In this document: positions 25,428 to 36,587 of the stretch, piece after piece
Numbering within the stretch: the stretch's first letter is position 1
How the letters are laid out: each line of letters starts with the position of its first letter
DNA from: Clostridia bacterium
GTDB lineage: Bacteria > Bacillota > Clostridia > Oscillospirales > Acutalibacteraceae
DNA: 64,000 bases
Reading direction: 5' to 3'
Assembly (NCBI GenBank): GCA_024404025.1
Contig: JAKSQP010000010.1
Coordinates: forward strand, 1-64,000
Translations under genes and position numbers: made by a program
The notes under the pieces: model-generated
The model's database searches: none
What the model was told of the DNA's origin: nothing
What the model saw: only the letters and a program-made list of their open reading frames with translations

Positions 25428-26084
25428 ATGAGAAAATGGAATTCACCCTATTCAAGAGGCAGAAAAATCGCTTTTTCGGCAGTTTGCCTTGCGCTCATCA
25501 TTGCAATAATTTCTCTGCTGATCGATGCAAGAATTCAGCCTGCCGTGAGGGAGCTTGCCGCCCTTGAAGCAAGAAATATCGCAACAAAAAAGATAAATCT
25601 TGCAGCCGAATCGGTCATTGCCTCTTTGCTTGACGATTGCAAAAATATAATAACGATAAGCTACGGCGACGGAAAAGCCGTGACCGGCATTTCGGCAGAT
25701 ATGATCAAGCTGAACCTGCTCAAATCAAGAATCACGGCTGCGATTGAAGATGCTTTCCGAAGTGAGCCGGAAACCGTTGTCAGAGTGCCCGTCGGAGCGG
25801 CGGCAGAGCTTCCCGTTCTTCCGAATCAGGGCCCTTTCAAGGATGTTGAGGTCGGCTATTCCGTATGCGTTTATTCCGATTTCGACAATGTTTTTCAAAG
25901 CACGGGAATCAACCAGACGGAATACAGCATTCTGCTTCGCCTTAAGGTGGAAATAATGATGCTTCTGCCCGGCGCATCAATAAAAGAAAATGTTGAAACC
26001 TCATTCTGCATTGCACAGACGGTCATAGTAGGCGGAGTGCCGAGAACAACGGACAACATTCAGAATTATGGAAACGGCAAATAA
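25428..26084 (+). CDS. yunB: Sporulation protein YunB
   Basis: A mother-cell sporulation protein whose loss impairs late spore development in Bacillus. The 218-aa protein has one N-terminal membrane segment (about residues 16-36), then the family region with ARNIATKKINLAAESVIAS, VRVPVGAAAELPVL and the C-terminal PGASIKENVETSFCIAQTVIVG. It diverges from recJ and precedes ligA. A CATATAAT word at 25401-25408 resembles a mother-cell sigma -10 box, but I could not place a firm -35. Confidence 0.88.
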   Translation: MRKWNSPYSRGRKIAFSAVCLALIIAIISLLIDARIQPAVRELAALEARNIATKKINLAAESVIASLLDDCKNIITISYGDGKAVTGISADMIKLNLLKSRITAAIEDAFRSEPETVVRVPVGAAAELPVLPNQGPFKDVEVGYSVCVYSDFDNVFQSTGINQTEYSILLRLKVEIMMLLPGASIKENVETSFCIAQTVIVGGVPRTTDNIQNYGNGK

Positions 26085-26088
26085 AATG

Positions 26089-26116
26089 TTGATTTAATGC
26101 GCTTTTATGGTATAAT
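26089..26116 (+). promoter_or_regulatory. Promoter of ligA
   Basis: TTGATT (26089-26094), 16-nt spacer ending TGG, TATAAT (26111-26116). Confidence 0.75.
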
Positions 26117-26126
26117 ATTTCCATAA

Positions 26127-28127
<2,001 letters not shown>

Positions 28128-28134
28128 TTTCCGC

Positions 28135-28163
28135 TTTACAAAGGATAAATTTTCATATATAAT
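28135..28163 (+). promoter_or_regulatory. Promoter of the lipoprotein gene at 28200
   Basis: TTTACA (28135-28140), 17-nt spacer, TATAAT (28158-28163); AAGGAGG ribosome site follows before the ATG. Confidence 0.75.
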
Positions 28164-28199
28164 CAAAGTAACAAATAAAATAACCAAGGAGGAAACCAC

Positions 28200-28691
28200 A
28201 TGAAGAAAATTCTTGCAGCCATACTTGCGGTGATGATGCTTATAAGCCTCGCCGCCTGCGGAAAAGAAGCCGAAACGCCGGAAAACGAAACCGCCGAAAT
28301 TACGGGAGAAAGCATCCCGAACACCGAATCCGAGATAACGGAAGCGGAACCCGAAACCGAAGAAGCCGTAATTGAAGGAGACCCCATGGAATATTCCATG
28401 GATTTCTGGGCAGAAAAATATCCCGATAAAAACATTTGTCCGTTCTACATTGAAGAAAACGGGGTTGAAAAGCCTTATTATCTTGTTATGGAAATGGGCT
28501 GCTCAATGGAAGAATGGGTTGAAACTCCTTTCAACTGGAACGGCTGGCATATTGTCGGCGAAGACATTGTAAACGCAGACGAAACATACAAAATGACGGC
28601 TGACTGGGTCGGAGAAAATGCCGAGCAGTCATTCTCAAGCTGCTGCACGGTCACCACCGAGGAATATGTTCCGCAGGAAACCGTTCAGTAA
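28200..28691 (+). CDS. Putative lipoprotein with acidic linker
   Basis: The 163-aa product has a lipoprotein signal (MKKILAAILAVMML, lipobox LAAC) and then about 40 residues rich in Glu and Thr that probably act as an extended linker from the membrane. A small C-terminal domain with several Trp and Cys residues (PFNWNGWHIVGED, SSCCTV) ends it. I do not recognise the family. It has its own promoter and terminator. Confidence 0.75.
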   Translation: MKKILAAILAVMMLISLAACGKEAETPENETAEITGESIPNTESEITEAEPETEEAVIEGDPMEYSMDFWAEKYPDKNICPFYIEENGVEKPYYLVMEMGCSMEEWVETPFNWNGWHIVGEDIVNADETYKMTADWVGENAEQSFSSCCTVTTEEYVPQETVQ

Positions 28692-28700
28692 TAATACTTA

Positions 28701-28729
28701 AAAAGCCCGCCGGAATTCCGGCGGGCTTT
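28701..28729. terminator. Bidirectional terminator
   Basis: Stem AAAGCCCGCCGG / CCGGCGGGCTTT with an AATT loop between convergent genes. Confidence 0.85.
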
Positions 28730-28739
28730 CTGCTTATAT

Positions 28740-30446
28740 TCAGTCTTCAATTGCAGCCTTTCTGCTGTTGATTTTTCTGAAAATCTCGGTGTCAAACTTT
28801 GCTTTTCTTTCGTAGGTATAAAGTCCGTTCTGCTCCTGCTCAACATCATAAAGCTGGGTATAGCAGAAAGCAAACATATTGGGATTATCAAGAAGAGTGT
28901 CCGTCAGCTTCTTATATCTGTCAATGAATTCCTCTCCCGTTTTCGGAGCGTTTCCGTAGCCCCATGCGTTATCATCTGTTTTGAGCGACCATTTTATTCC
29001 GCCGTATTCGCTGACGAAAGCCGGCTCGCCGTTATGTTCCTGGCGATCCTTGAAATATGTGAAAATCTTGCCTCCGGCTTTGCATTCTTCGTAATGCTCC
29101 GCAAAGATTTCGGGATTCTGCTCATAATCGTGAACATCAAATATATCGGTTTCAACATGGAAATTGCCGCTTGTGTCAATGCAAGGTCTTGTTTCGTCAA
29201 AGAGCTTTGTTACTCTGTAAACCGTACGCAGAACATCATCATGCTGCCTTCTGCCTGCAAAATCCCATGTTTCGTTGAACGGACACCAGCCGATAATGGC
29301 AGGATGGTTGAAATCTCTTGCAAGCTCTTCTATCCATTCCTTGATGAAGACTTCCGTTGCTTCGGGATTTGAATAGTCAAGTCCCCAGTTCGGGAATTCG
29401 CCCCATGCAAGATAACCCATTTTATCGCAATGATAAAGGAATCTCGGCTCGAAAACCTTTTCGTGAAGCCTTGCGCCGTTGAAACCTACTGCAAGAGAAA
29501 GCTTTATATCGTTGAGAAGCGCTTCGTCGCTCGAAGCCGTATAAATTCCGTCCGGATAGAAGCCCTGATCAAGAACGAGTCTCTGATAAACGGATTTGCC
29601 GTTAAGGAGGAATTTCATTCCGCTCATTTCAACATTGCGAAGCCCGAAATACGAAGAAACCTCATCGCCCTCAAAGCAAAGCTTAAGGTCATAAAGTCTG
29701 CCGCAGCCGACCTCCCAGAGATGGACCTCCGAAAGCTCAAGAACGATAAAAACATTGTTTGAGGCAGATTTTGATTCGCAGGCAACGGTCTTTCCCTCAT
29801 ATTCCGCTTTTGCGGTGAATTCGCCGTTTCCTGCAAGGACTGCCGAAATTGCAGCCGTTCCGTTTTCATAATCGGGGAAGATTTTGAAGCTCTTGATATA
29901 TTTTTCGGGAGTGAATTCAAGCCATACCGTCTGCCAGATACCCGTTGTTCTTGTGTAATGGCATCCTGCCGATTTAAGGGATCTGCTCTGCTTTCCGCAG
30001 GGAACAAGGCTGTTTCTTGTGTCGTCAACGGCATTGACGATGATTTCGTTTTCGCCGATATTCACAAGACCGGTAATATCAAACTTAAACGATGTGTAGC
30101 CGCCTTTATGGTATCCCGCCTTTTTGCCGTTGATATAAACATTTGCCTCATAATCAACTGCTCCGAAATTGATGAAAACTCTGCCCTTGAGCTGTTCAGC
30201 CGAAAGGGAAAAGCTTCTTCTGTACCACACTGCGGGAATAAAATCGGTATATCCGATTCCCGAAAGAACACTTTCCGGGCAGAAAGGAACGATGATTTTT
30301 CCGTTCCATTCTTTCTTTTCAAGCACACCGCCTTCAAAACCGCTGTTGCCGAAATCAAATTCAAAATCCCATTCTCCGTTGAGATTCATCCAGTTTTCTC
30401 TTTCAAACTGCGGATTGGGAAATTCGGGTCTTGGAATATTATTCAT
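28740..30446 (-). CDS. Glycoside hydrolase family 2 protein
   Basis: A retaining exo-glycosidase of the beta-galactosidase/beta-glucuronidase family. The 568-aa protein has the sugar-binding jelly-roll (to about residue 180), an Ig-like domain and a TIM barrel. The acid/base Glu392 in WCPFNETWD and the nucleophile Glu480 in FVSEYGG are both present. No signal peptide is seen, so it acts inside the cell on imported oligosaccharide. It is the last gene of an operon with a ROK kinase and a SIS isomerase. The sugar cannot be read from the sequence. Confidence 0.9.
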   Translation of the reverse strand: MNNIPRPEFPNPQFERENWMNLNGEWDFEFDFGNSGFEGGVLEKKEWNGKIIVPFCPESVLSGIGYTDFIPAVWYRRSFSLSAEQLKGRVFINFGAVDYEANVYINGKKAGYHKGGYTSFKFDITGLVNIGENEIIVNAVDDTRNSLVPCGKQSRSLKSAGCHYTRTTGIWQTVWLEFTPEKYIKSFKIFPDYENGTAAISAVLAGNGEFTAKAEYEGKTVACESKSASNNVFIVLELSEVHLWEVGCGRLYDLKLCFEGDEVSSYFGLRNVEMSGMKFLLNGKSVYQRLVLDQGFYPDGIYTASSDEALLNDIKLSLAVGFNGARLHEKVFEPRFLYHCDKMGYLAWGEFPNWGLDYSNPEATEVFIKEWIEELARDFNHPAIIGWCPFNETWDFAGRRQHDDVLRTVYRVTKLFDETRPCIDTSGNFHVETDIFDVHDYEQNPEIFAEHYEECKAGGKIFTYFKDRQEHNGEPAFVSEYGGIKWSLKTDDNAWGYGNAPKTGEEFIDRYKKLTDTLLDNPNMFAFCYTQLYDVEQEQNGLYTYERKAKFDTEIFRKINSRKAAIED

Positions 30447-30463
30447 AGAAAATTCTCCTTAAA

Positions 30464-31084
30464 TTATTCTTCAAAAAATTTATCTTCGATCATTGCGGCA
30501 AGGCAATGATAAACCGGCAGGGTAAGCTCCTGGATTTTAAAGGTTTCCGTTTCGGGAAGCCTTATGCAGATGTCGGCAAGGGCAGAGCATCTGCTCTCTT
30601 TTCTGCCCGTGACCGCAATTGAAACGATTCCCGAAGCCTTCGCCGCTTCAAGAGCATAAACAACATTCTGCGAATTGCCTGATGTTGAAAAGCCGATAAG
30701 CACATCCTCTTTTTTTGCGTATGCATAAACCTGCTGCGCAAAAACGAGAGCCGGAACGGCATCATTTTCAAAAGCCGTCATCAAAGCCGAATGAGCGCAG
30801 AGAGAAATCGCAGGCAGACCCTTTTGAAGATTTTCGGCAGCATAATCATCGCCGAACGCTTCTTTTTCCGCCTTTGAAAGAGGTCTCTTTTTAAGGAATC
30901 CTTTCATCAGCTCGCCAACGAGATGGTCGCTGTCTGCGGCGCTTCCGCCGTTTCCGCAGCAGAGAAGTTTTCCGCCGCCAAGATAGCATTTTTCAATCGC
31001 TTTATATGCTTTCATAATATCCTCTGCGCATTCATTCAGAACGGGATATCTTGAAAGAAGCTCATTATAGATTATGTCGATCAT
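30464..31084 (-). CDS. SIS domain protein, GmhA-like phosphosugar isomerase
   Basis: A sugar isomerase (SIS) fold of about 206 aa. The phosphosugar loops CGNGGSAADSDHLVGEL and GFSTSGNSQNV are present, and the C-terminal FKIQELTLPVYH keeps the Gln and His that bind zinc in GmhA (sedoheptulose-7-phosphate isomerase). The ATG at 31084 follows GGAGG; the in-frame start 14 codons earlier lies inside the ROK gene. The gene is one base from the ROK stop. Heptose isomerase activity is possible, but the GH2 partner suggests some other phosphosugar. Confidence 0.85.
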   Translation of the reverse strand: MIDIIYNELLSRYPVLNECAEDIMKAYKAIEKCYLGGGKLLCCGNGGSAADSDHLVGELMKGFLKKRPLSKAEKEAFGDDYAAENLQKGLPAISLCAHSALMTAFENDAVPALVFAQQVYAYAKKEDVLIGFSTSGNSQNVVYALEAAKASGIVSIAVTGRKESRCSALADICIRLPETETFKIQELTLPVYHCLAAMIEDKFFEE

Positions 31085-31085
31085 A

Positions 31086-32042
31086 TTATGCCTCCGAAAA
31101 AGTTTTTGCAACGCCGAGAGCCGCATAATCGCCTATTTCATCGCCGAGCATTGCGGGAACGACCTCGCATTGCTTTGACGAAAGAGAAAGCGCCTCTCTG
31201 CTTATAACTTCATTCATCGTTTCGGAGAGAAGATGGTTTGAACGCTCATAGATGCTTCCGATAACAATTTTTTCGGGGTTGAGAATATCAATCAGAATCG
31301 AAACGCCGAGGCCGAGCTTTTCGGCGCATCTGCGGTAAATCGCATTTGCGAGCTTATCACCGCCGTTTGCGGCAATTGCAATGGATTTTGCCGTCACATC
31401 GTCTTGCGGAATGGTTGTTGTTCCGTTATAAATCGAAAGCATTTTCTTTGCCATTGCCGCAATTCCGGCTCCGGAGCAGAAGCCCTCAAACGAGCCTGCT
31501 TTTCCGTAGCCGACGGGGCCGTCCGAATCAAGTCTTATATGGCCGACTTCGCCCGCAAGTCCGCATGAGCCGCTGTAAAGTTTTCCGCCGAGAATCAGAC
31601 CTGCTCCCATCCCCGTGCCGAAGGTAAGAAAAATCATATCATTGCATCCCCTGCCCGCTCCGAACTGCCATTCGGCAAGAGCGCAGGCATCCGCATCATT
31701 GCAGACCTTGCAGGGAAATCCGAATTCTTCGCTTATCATATCGGCAAGAGGCACATTATCCCAATCGGGAAGATTCGGAGGACACATTATAATGCCATTT
31801 TTGCTGTCAAGCGGGCCTCCGCAGCTTACGCCTGCCGCAACAATATCCGTTGATTCTATTTCATTTCTTTCAAGCAAAGTATGAGCCGAGGAAATCAGGT
31901 CGGCAACAACTGCCCTCCAGCCTCGTGAACTGACGGTATCAAATCTGATCTTATCTTTTTTGATAACACTATTTCCGTTTTTTTCTCCGATAACAACAGC
32001 GCATTTCGTGCCGCCGATATCGAATCCGAGATAATATTTCAT
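31086..32042 (-). CDS. ROK family sugar kinase lacking the zinc-site cysteines
   Basis: A 318-aa sugar kinase of the ROK family. The N-terminal phosphate loop GFDIGGTKCAVVIG and the sugar-binding GEVGHIRLD are present. In the segment after GEVGH, where most ROK proteins have CxCGxxGC, this one reads PVGYGKAGSFEGF and has no paired cysteines, so the structural zinc is missing. No N-terminal helix-turn-helix is seen, so it is a kinase and not a repressor. GGAGGG precedes the ATG. Confidence 0.9.
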   Translation of the reverse strand: MKYYLGFDIGGTKCAVVIGEKNGNSVIKKDKIRFDTVSSRGWRAVVADLISSAHTLLERNEIESTDIVAAGVSCGGPLDSKNGIIMCPPNLPDWDNVPLADMISEEFGFPCKVCNDADACALAEWQFGAGRGCNDMIFLTFGTGMGAGLILGGKLYSGSCGLAGEVGHIRLDSDGPVGYGKAGSFEGFCSGAGIAAMAKKMLSIYNGTTTIPQDDVTAKSIAIAANGGDKLANAIYRRCAEKLGLGVSILIDILNPEKIVIGSIYERSNHLLSETMNEVISREALSLSSKQCEVVPAMLGDEIGDYAALGVAKTFSEA

Positions 32043-32064
32043 ATCATCCCTCCTATATATTCCG

Positions 32065-32093
32065 ATTATATATTAATTTGCGTTTATCGTCAA
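32065..32093 (-). promoter_or_regulatory. Promoter of the ROK-SIS-GH2 operon
   Basis: On the minus strand TTGACG (32088-32093), 17-nt spacer, TATAAT (32065-32070). Confidence 0.85.
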
Positions 32094-32142
32094 GAATAAT
32101 TCGCTTTATTAAACAGATAATATCTGCGGATGGTGATGCAAA

Positions 32143-32814
32143 ATGGCAGTCACGATAATCAGAGCCTTCATTCTTTATGCCGTTGTCATTCTGCTGCTTC
32201 GTCTGATGGGCAAAAGGCAGATCGGCGAGCTTCAGCCGGCGGAATTCGTTATAACCATGCTGATTTCCGAAATTGCGGCAATACCGATGCAGGATAACAG
32301 AACTCCGATAATAAATTCAGTTATTGCTTTGTTCATTCTTGTTTCTCTCGAAATCATTGTATCCGTTATCAACCTGAAAAGCGTTAAAATAAGAGGACTT
32401 ATTGAAGGTCACCCGGTCATTGTTATCAGAAACGGAGCCGTGGATATGGAAGCGCTGTCAAAATTGAGGATCACCCTCAATGACCTGCTTGCGGCGCTCA
32501 GGCAGAAAAATATTTTCGATATAACATCCGTTTCTTATGCCGTTTTTGAAACAAACGGACAGATAAGCGTTCTTCTGAAGCCGCAGTATGCCAACTCAAC
32601 CGCAAAGGATCTGAAGCTTTCGCCGCCGGATAACGGAATGCCTTTTGCGGTTGTCTGCGACGGTGAGATAATCAAAAATGCGCTGAATGAATCCGGAAAG
32701 AACGAGCAGTTTATTAAAGATACACTTCTGAAAAACAATGTTCCTCTTGACAAAGTAATAATTATGACTGTTGATAAATCCGGCAAGGTTACAATTCTGA
32801 AGAAAGGAAGCTGA
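32143..32814 (+). CDS. DUF421 (YetF/YcaP) family membrane protein
   Basis: The 223-aa protein has about three N-terminal membrane segments (LLRLMGKRQIGELQPAEFVITML is the family core), then the soluble DUF421 domain with a C-terminal strand-rich part. Some family members affect inner membrane properties of Bacillus spores; the biochemical role is unknown. The next gene (DUF4363) starts two bases after the stop, a pairing often seen in Clostridia. Confidence 0.88.
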   Translation: MAVTIIRAFILYAVVILLLRLMGKRQIGELQPAEFVITMLISEIAAIPMQDNRTPIINSVIALFILVSLEIIVSVINLKSVKIRGLIEGHPVIVIRNGAVDMEALSKLRITLNDLLAALRQKNIFDITSVSYAVFETNGQISVLLKPQYANSTAKDLKLSPPDNGMPFAVVCDGEIIKNALNESGKNEQFIKDTLLKNNVPLDKVIIMTVDKSGKVTILKKGS

Positions 32815-32816
32815 AA

Positions 32817-33197
32817 ATGAAAAGACTGATCGCATCATTCCTGCTGATAATTTCCGCTGTTTCGGCAACGGTTTATGCACGCAGAACATTTCTTAAAGAA
32901 ATTGATTCACTTTCGGATTCGATTCAGAATGTTATTGAGGTCTCCGAAAACGGCTCCGACAGCGAATTGAACGAAAGCATTGATATTCTTCAAAAAAAAT
33001 GGCAGAGTTCCGGCAGAACGCTTCATATTCTCGTCAATCACGGAGAAATGGATGAAGCTGAACAGAATATGACGGCGCTGAAAGAAACGGTTAAGCATAC
33101 GGACCGCACCGAGCTTCGCATAAAATGTATTGAGGCGCTGAATCAGCTTAAAAATCTTCGTGAATCAGAAAAAATCAGCCTTGAAAATATATTATAA
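32817..33197 (+). CDS. DUF4363 family protein
   Basis: The 126-aa protein has one N-terminal hydrophobic segment (signal or anchor) followed by a wholly helical domain, with QKKWQSSGRTLHILVNHGEM as the recognisable family core. Function unknown. It is coupled to the DUF421 gene, so the two may act together at the membrane. Confidence 0.8.
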   Translation: MKRLIASFLLIISAVSATVYARRTFLKEIDSLSDSIQNVIEVSENGSDSELNESIDILQKKWQSSGRTLHILVNHGEMDEAEQNMTALKETVKHTDRTELRIKCIEALNQLKNLRESEKISLENIL

Positions 33198-33228
33198 AAA
33201 ATCTCCGCAGAATTTTCATCTGCGGAGA
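33196..33228 (-). terminator. Terminator of the TRAP permease gene
   Basis: Stem TCTCCGCAG / CTGCGGAGA (33202-33228); on the minus strand it is followed by TTTTTTA. It also ends plus-strand transcripts less efficiently. Confidence 0.8.
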
Positions 33229-33236
33229 ATAATCAA

Positions 33237-35390
33237 TTAAGCAGCTTTTTCGGATAATGACGGTGCATTGCCGCTTTTCTTTTTTGCGGCAAGCTGAAGA
33301 AGAATAATAAGAACGAATATTGCGGCGCCGATAATGTCGGTTTGCCAGCCGGGGTAAATGAGGCAAAGTCCGCCGCCGAGAGCGATGATTCTCTGCCACC
33401 AGGGCATCTTTGCAAACATAAATCCTTCCATACCCGCCGCAACGATATAGCATCCTGCAAAAGCGGTAACAACAAGCAGAGCTATCTGATACCAGGGAGC
33501 ATCTGTTGCTCCGAGGAGCATTTGGGGGCTGTAAGCAAAGATATACGGAACGATGAATGCGGTAATCGCAAGCCTTGTTGAAGTAATGCCGGTCTTCATC
33601 GGGTCGGAATGAGCGATCGCCGAACCTGCATAAGCGGCAAGAGCAACGGGAGGTGTTATATCCGCAACAATTCCGAAATAGAAAACGAACATGTGCGCCG
33701 CAAGAACGGGAAGACCCATCTTGATAAGGATCGGAGCGGTAATTGTTGCCATAATAACATAGTTTGCGGTTGTGGGAACTCCCATTCCGAGAATAATGCA
33801 GCAAATCATTGTGAGGAAGAGAGCGAGGAACTGGCTGCTCTCCGCAACGGGAACAAGAACGCTGATAAGGAGCTGGCCGAGACCCGTCATGGTAACAACT
33901 CCCGAAATTATACCTGCCATTCCGCAGGCAACTGCAACGCCGATGGTATTCTTTGCGCCGTTTTCAAGAGAACCTATAACAGTCTGCGGGCAAAGAGGAG
34001 CGTGACCCTTTGTTGCAAATGAAAGAGCTGCGCTTAAAACCATACCTGCAACAATGCCAAGCTGCATCTGGTTAAAAACAAGCCAGATAACAAGGGTTGC
34101 GGCTGTGGGAATAACGGGTAAAAGAAGTCTCCATACGCCCGAATTCTTTATATCGTGCGGCACAAGGCTGACAATGAAGCAGCCGAGAATCGCAAAGCAC
34201 GCCGAAACGGCTGCGCTGAAGAAATTCATGCAGACAACAAGAATAACGATCGGGATGAGAAGATAACCGCTTTTGAAAAGGATCTTGAAGAAATTGGGAA
34301 CTGCATCCTTGGGAAGACCTTTGAGGCCGAGCTTTTTGGCTTCAAAGTGAATCATAAGGAAGATGCCTGCAAAATAAAGGATTGCGGGCAGGATTGCAGT
34401 TACCGCAATCGAAGCATAAGAATAGCCGGTCATTTCAGCCATAAGGAATGCTGCAGCACCCATAATCGGCGGCATGATCTGACCTCCGGTTGATGCCGAA
34501 GCTTCAACAGCAGCCGCAAATTCGGGTTTATAGCCGGTCTTTTTCATCATCGGGATGGTTATTGAGCCGCTGCCGACCGTGTTTGCAACGGAGGAACCTG
34601 AATACATTCCTTCAAATGCGCTCGAAATAACCGCAACCTTTGCGGGTCCGCCGACCGCTGTTCCGCAGACGGAGTTCGCAAGGTCAACAAAGAATGTGCC
34701 TATGCCTGTTTTTTCAAGCAACGCGCCGAGGATAATAAACAAAACGATGAATGTTGTGCAGACATAAACGGGAGTTGAAAAAAGTCCGTTTGAAATGTCA
34801 TAGAAAAGGCTGTACATAAGATTTCTCGGAGCCTTATCGGGATTTTCGGAAAATGCCTTGATTACGGCATAAGCCATAAATCCGCCTGCAACGAAAATGA
34901 TCGGAAGACCGACTGCACGCCTTACAAGCTCAACCAGAAGAATGATCGCAATAATCGCAATAATTATTTCAACCGTGCCGATCCTGCGGCTCATCATAAT
35001 GATTTTATCCTGAAAAATCGTGTAATAAAGGAAGCTGCCCGCTCCGACAACAGCAAGAATAATATCATAGAACGGAACATAATTTATTCTTTTGGTCTGC
35101 TTCTTATAGGCGGGGAAAATAAGATATCCCATAAAGAGAATGGCCGCCATGAAAGTGGTCAGCTTTGTATATTTGGTTGCAGTCGGGAAAATAAGCGCCA
35201 TTGAGATCATATAAACGCTGAACGCCGCCATCATTCCCGTGATAACGCCTTTTCTCCAGCCCGTAAAAACTCTTGTGTTGCTTTCACGGTCAAATTCCTG
35301 CATTATCGCATCGGCATCAACCTGCTCAACATCTTCAACATAATCAGCCGATGTTTTTTCGATATCGCTCAATGCAACCTCTCCTTTCAA
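33237..35390 (-). CDS. TAXI-type TRAP transporter fused permease (DctQM)
   Basis: A secondary, ion-driven uptake system that needs a soluble binding protein. The 717-aa protein fuses the small four-helix subunit (N-terminal) with the large 12-helix subunit, as in all TAXI systems. The conserved motifs GGQIMPPIMGAAAFLMAE and GVPTTANYVIMATITAPIL are visible. The binding protein gene lies just upstream, separated by a terminator hairpin. Known TAXI substrates include dicarboxylates such as glutamate or 2-oxoglutarate, but this one is undefined. Confidence 0.94.
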   Translation of the reverse strand: MKGEVALSDIEKTSADYVEDVEQVDADAIMQEFDRESNTRVFTGWRKGVITGMMAAFSVYMISMALIFPTATKYTKLTTFMAAILFMGYLIFPAYKKQTKRINYVPFYDIILAVVGAGSFLYYTIFQDKIIMMSRRIGTVEIIIAIIAIILLVELVRRAVGLPIIFVAGGFMAYAVIKAFSENPDKAPRNLMYSLFYDISNGLFSTPVYVCTTFIVLFIILGALLEKTGIGTFFVDLANSVCGTAVGGPAKVAVISSAFEGMYSGSSVANTVGSGSITIPMMKKTGYKPEFAAAVEASASTGGQIMPPIMGAAAFLMAEMTGYSYASIAVTAILPAILYFAGIFLMIHFEAKKLGLKGLPKDAVPNFFKILFKSGYLLIPIVILVVCMNFFSAAVSACFAILGCFIVSLVPHDIKNSGVWRLLLPVIPTAATLVIWLVFNQMQLGIVAGMVLSAALSFATKGHAPLCPQTVIGSLENGAKNTIGVAVACGMAGIISGVVTMTGLGQLLISVLVPVAESSQFLALFLTMICCIILGMGVPTTANYVIMATITAPILIKMGLPVLAAHMFVFYFGIVADITPPVALAAYAGSAIAHSDPMKTGITSTRLAITAFIVPYIFAYSPQMLLGATDAPWYQIALLVVTAFAGCYIVAAGMEGFMFAKMPWWQRIIALGGGLCLIYPGWQTDIIGAAIFVLIILLQLAAKKKSGNAPSLSEKAA

Positions 35391-35404
35391 TATGTAATAT
35401 ACAG

Positions 35405-35434
35405 AAAAATGCCGCCTTTGGGCGGCATTTTTTT
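35405..35434 (-). terminator. Intercistronic terminator between binding protein and permease genes
   Basis: Perfect stem AAAAATGCCGCC / GGCGGCATTTTT with T-run. It lies between co-oriented genes and would make the binding protein more abundant than the permease. Confidence 0.85.
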
Positions 35435-35446
35435 AAAATCGGAAAT

Positions 35447-36457
35447 TTATGCGATCACGCCTGCTTCTTTATAATATTTCTCCGCGCCGGCATGAAGGGG
35501 AACATCGCCGCAGCTTGAAACCGCAATCTTGATGTCCATTTCGCTGCCCTTTGCGTGAGCTGCCGTAATGTCTTCCTTGCTCTCCCAGAGCTTCTTGGTG
35601 ATTTCGTAAACCTGATCTTCGCTCATATCGTTTGTTACGATAAATGTAGCCATGATGGCAACGGTCTTAACGGGATCCTTAACGAAATCATAATCCTTAT
35701 CCGTCATTGTGTATTCTGCATAGAAAGGATATTCAGCCTTAAGCTTTGCAATAACTTCGTCGCCGAGGTCAACTGCAACAACCTTTGTTGAGGTTGCAAG
35801 CTCTGTGATAGCTGTTGTGGGAGTACCTGCTGTGATGAAAGCGGCATCAATCGAGCCGTCTTTAAGCTGAGTTGCGGAATCGCCGAAGGAAGCGGCAACC
35901 TTTTTGATGTCTGCATCAATGTCAAGTCCTGCTGCTGCAAGAATCTGAGTTGCGTTATAATAAACGCCCGAGCCTACGTCACCGACTGCAACGGTCTTGC
36001 CTTTGAGGTCGGAAACCGATTTGATGCCCGATGCTTCGGTAGCGATAAGCTGGCATACTTCGGGATAAACGCAGCCGACTGCCGAAAAATCGGTAATGGG
36101 AGCTTCAAAGCCGTTTGTGCCCTTGAAAGCATAGTTCATAACATCGTTCTGAACGATGGCAAACTGATAGTCGCCGTCTTCAATGCCTTCAATGTTAGCC
36201 TGTGAGCCGCCTGTTGAAAGAACCTCAAAGCTGTAAGCATCAGTCTTGAGAATCTGGGCAACTGCCGTTGTGAATGCATAATAGGTACCTGTTGTGCTGC
36301 CGGTACCGGTCTTGATTTTTGCAATTGTTCCTGCCTGAGCAGCATCGCCGCCTTCAGCTTCGGGAGCGGGATTATCGTTTCCGCCGCAGGCTGTGCAGAA
36401 GAGCATTGCAAATGCAAGGATAACCGAAAGAGCTGCTATAAGTTTTTTCTTCATCAT
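35447..36457 (-). CDS. TAXI family TRAP transporter solute-binding protein
   Basis: The extracytoplasmic substrate receptor of the TRAP system. It has a signal peptide with a lipoprotein-like Cys (FCTACGG, with -3 Cys instead of Leu), a Pro/Glu/Ala linker, then the TAXI fold with IKTGTGSTTGTYYAFTTAVAQ and LIATEASGIKSVSDLKGKTV. 336 aa, normal length. GGAGG precedes the ATG pair. Confidence 0.93.
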   Translation of the reverse strand: MMKKKLIAALSVILAFAMLFCTACGGNDNPAPEAEGGDAAQAGTIAKIKTGTGSTTGTYYAFTTAVAQILKTDAYSFEVLSTGGSQANIEGIEDGDYQFAIVQNDVMNYAFKGTNGFEAPITDFSAVGCVYPEVCQLIATEASGIKSVSDLKGKTVAVGDVGSGVYYNATQILAAAGLDIDADIKKVAASFGDSATQLKDGSIDAAFITAGTPTTAITELATSTKVVAVDLGDEVIAKLKAEYPFYAEYTMTDKDYDFVKDPVKTVAIMATFIVTNDMSEDQVYEITKKLWESKEDITAAHAKGSEMDIKIAVSSCGDVPLHAGAEKYYKEAGVIA

Positions 36458-36522
36458 TTTTTCCTCCTATTTTTATTAACGCAATTTCCAAAAAGAAACT
36501 GCATCGAGAGAAAATTTTGTTT

Positions 36523-36551
36523 ATTATATCATATAAATAATGGCTTTTCAA
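36523..36551 (-). promoter_or_regulatory. Promoter of the TRAP operon
   Basis: On the minus strand TTGAAA (36546-36551), 17-nt spacer ending TGA, TATAAT (36523-36528). Confidence 0.85.
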
Positions 36552-36587
36552 GTATTTGTTCAAAAAATGTCACTGCGGAATATTAAA

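Noticed and set aside
28384..28401. Perfect 18-bp palindrome CCATGGAATATTCCATGG
   Set aside because: It falls inside the coding sequence of the lipoprotein and simply encodes PMEYSM; no repeat elsewhere was noticed.
33175..33804. A 209-codon frame with many Arg, Cys and Ser residues
   Set aside because: It is an alternate frame of the TRAP permease gene and has biased, low-information composition.
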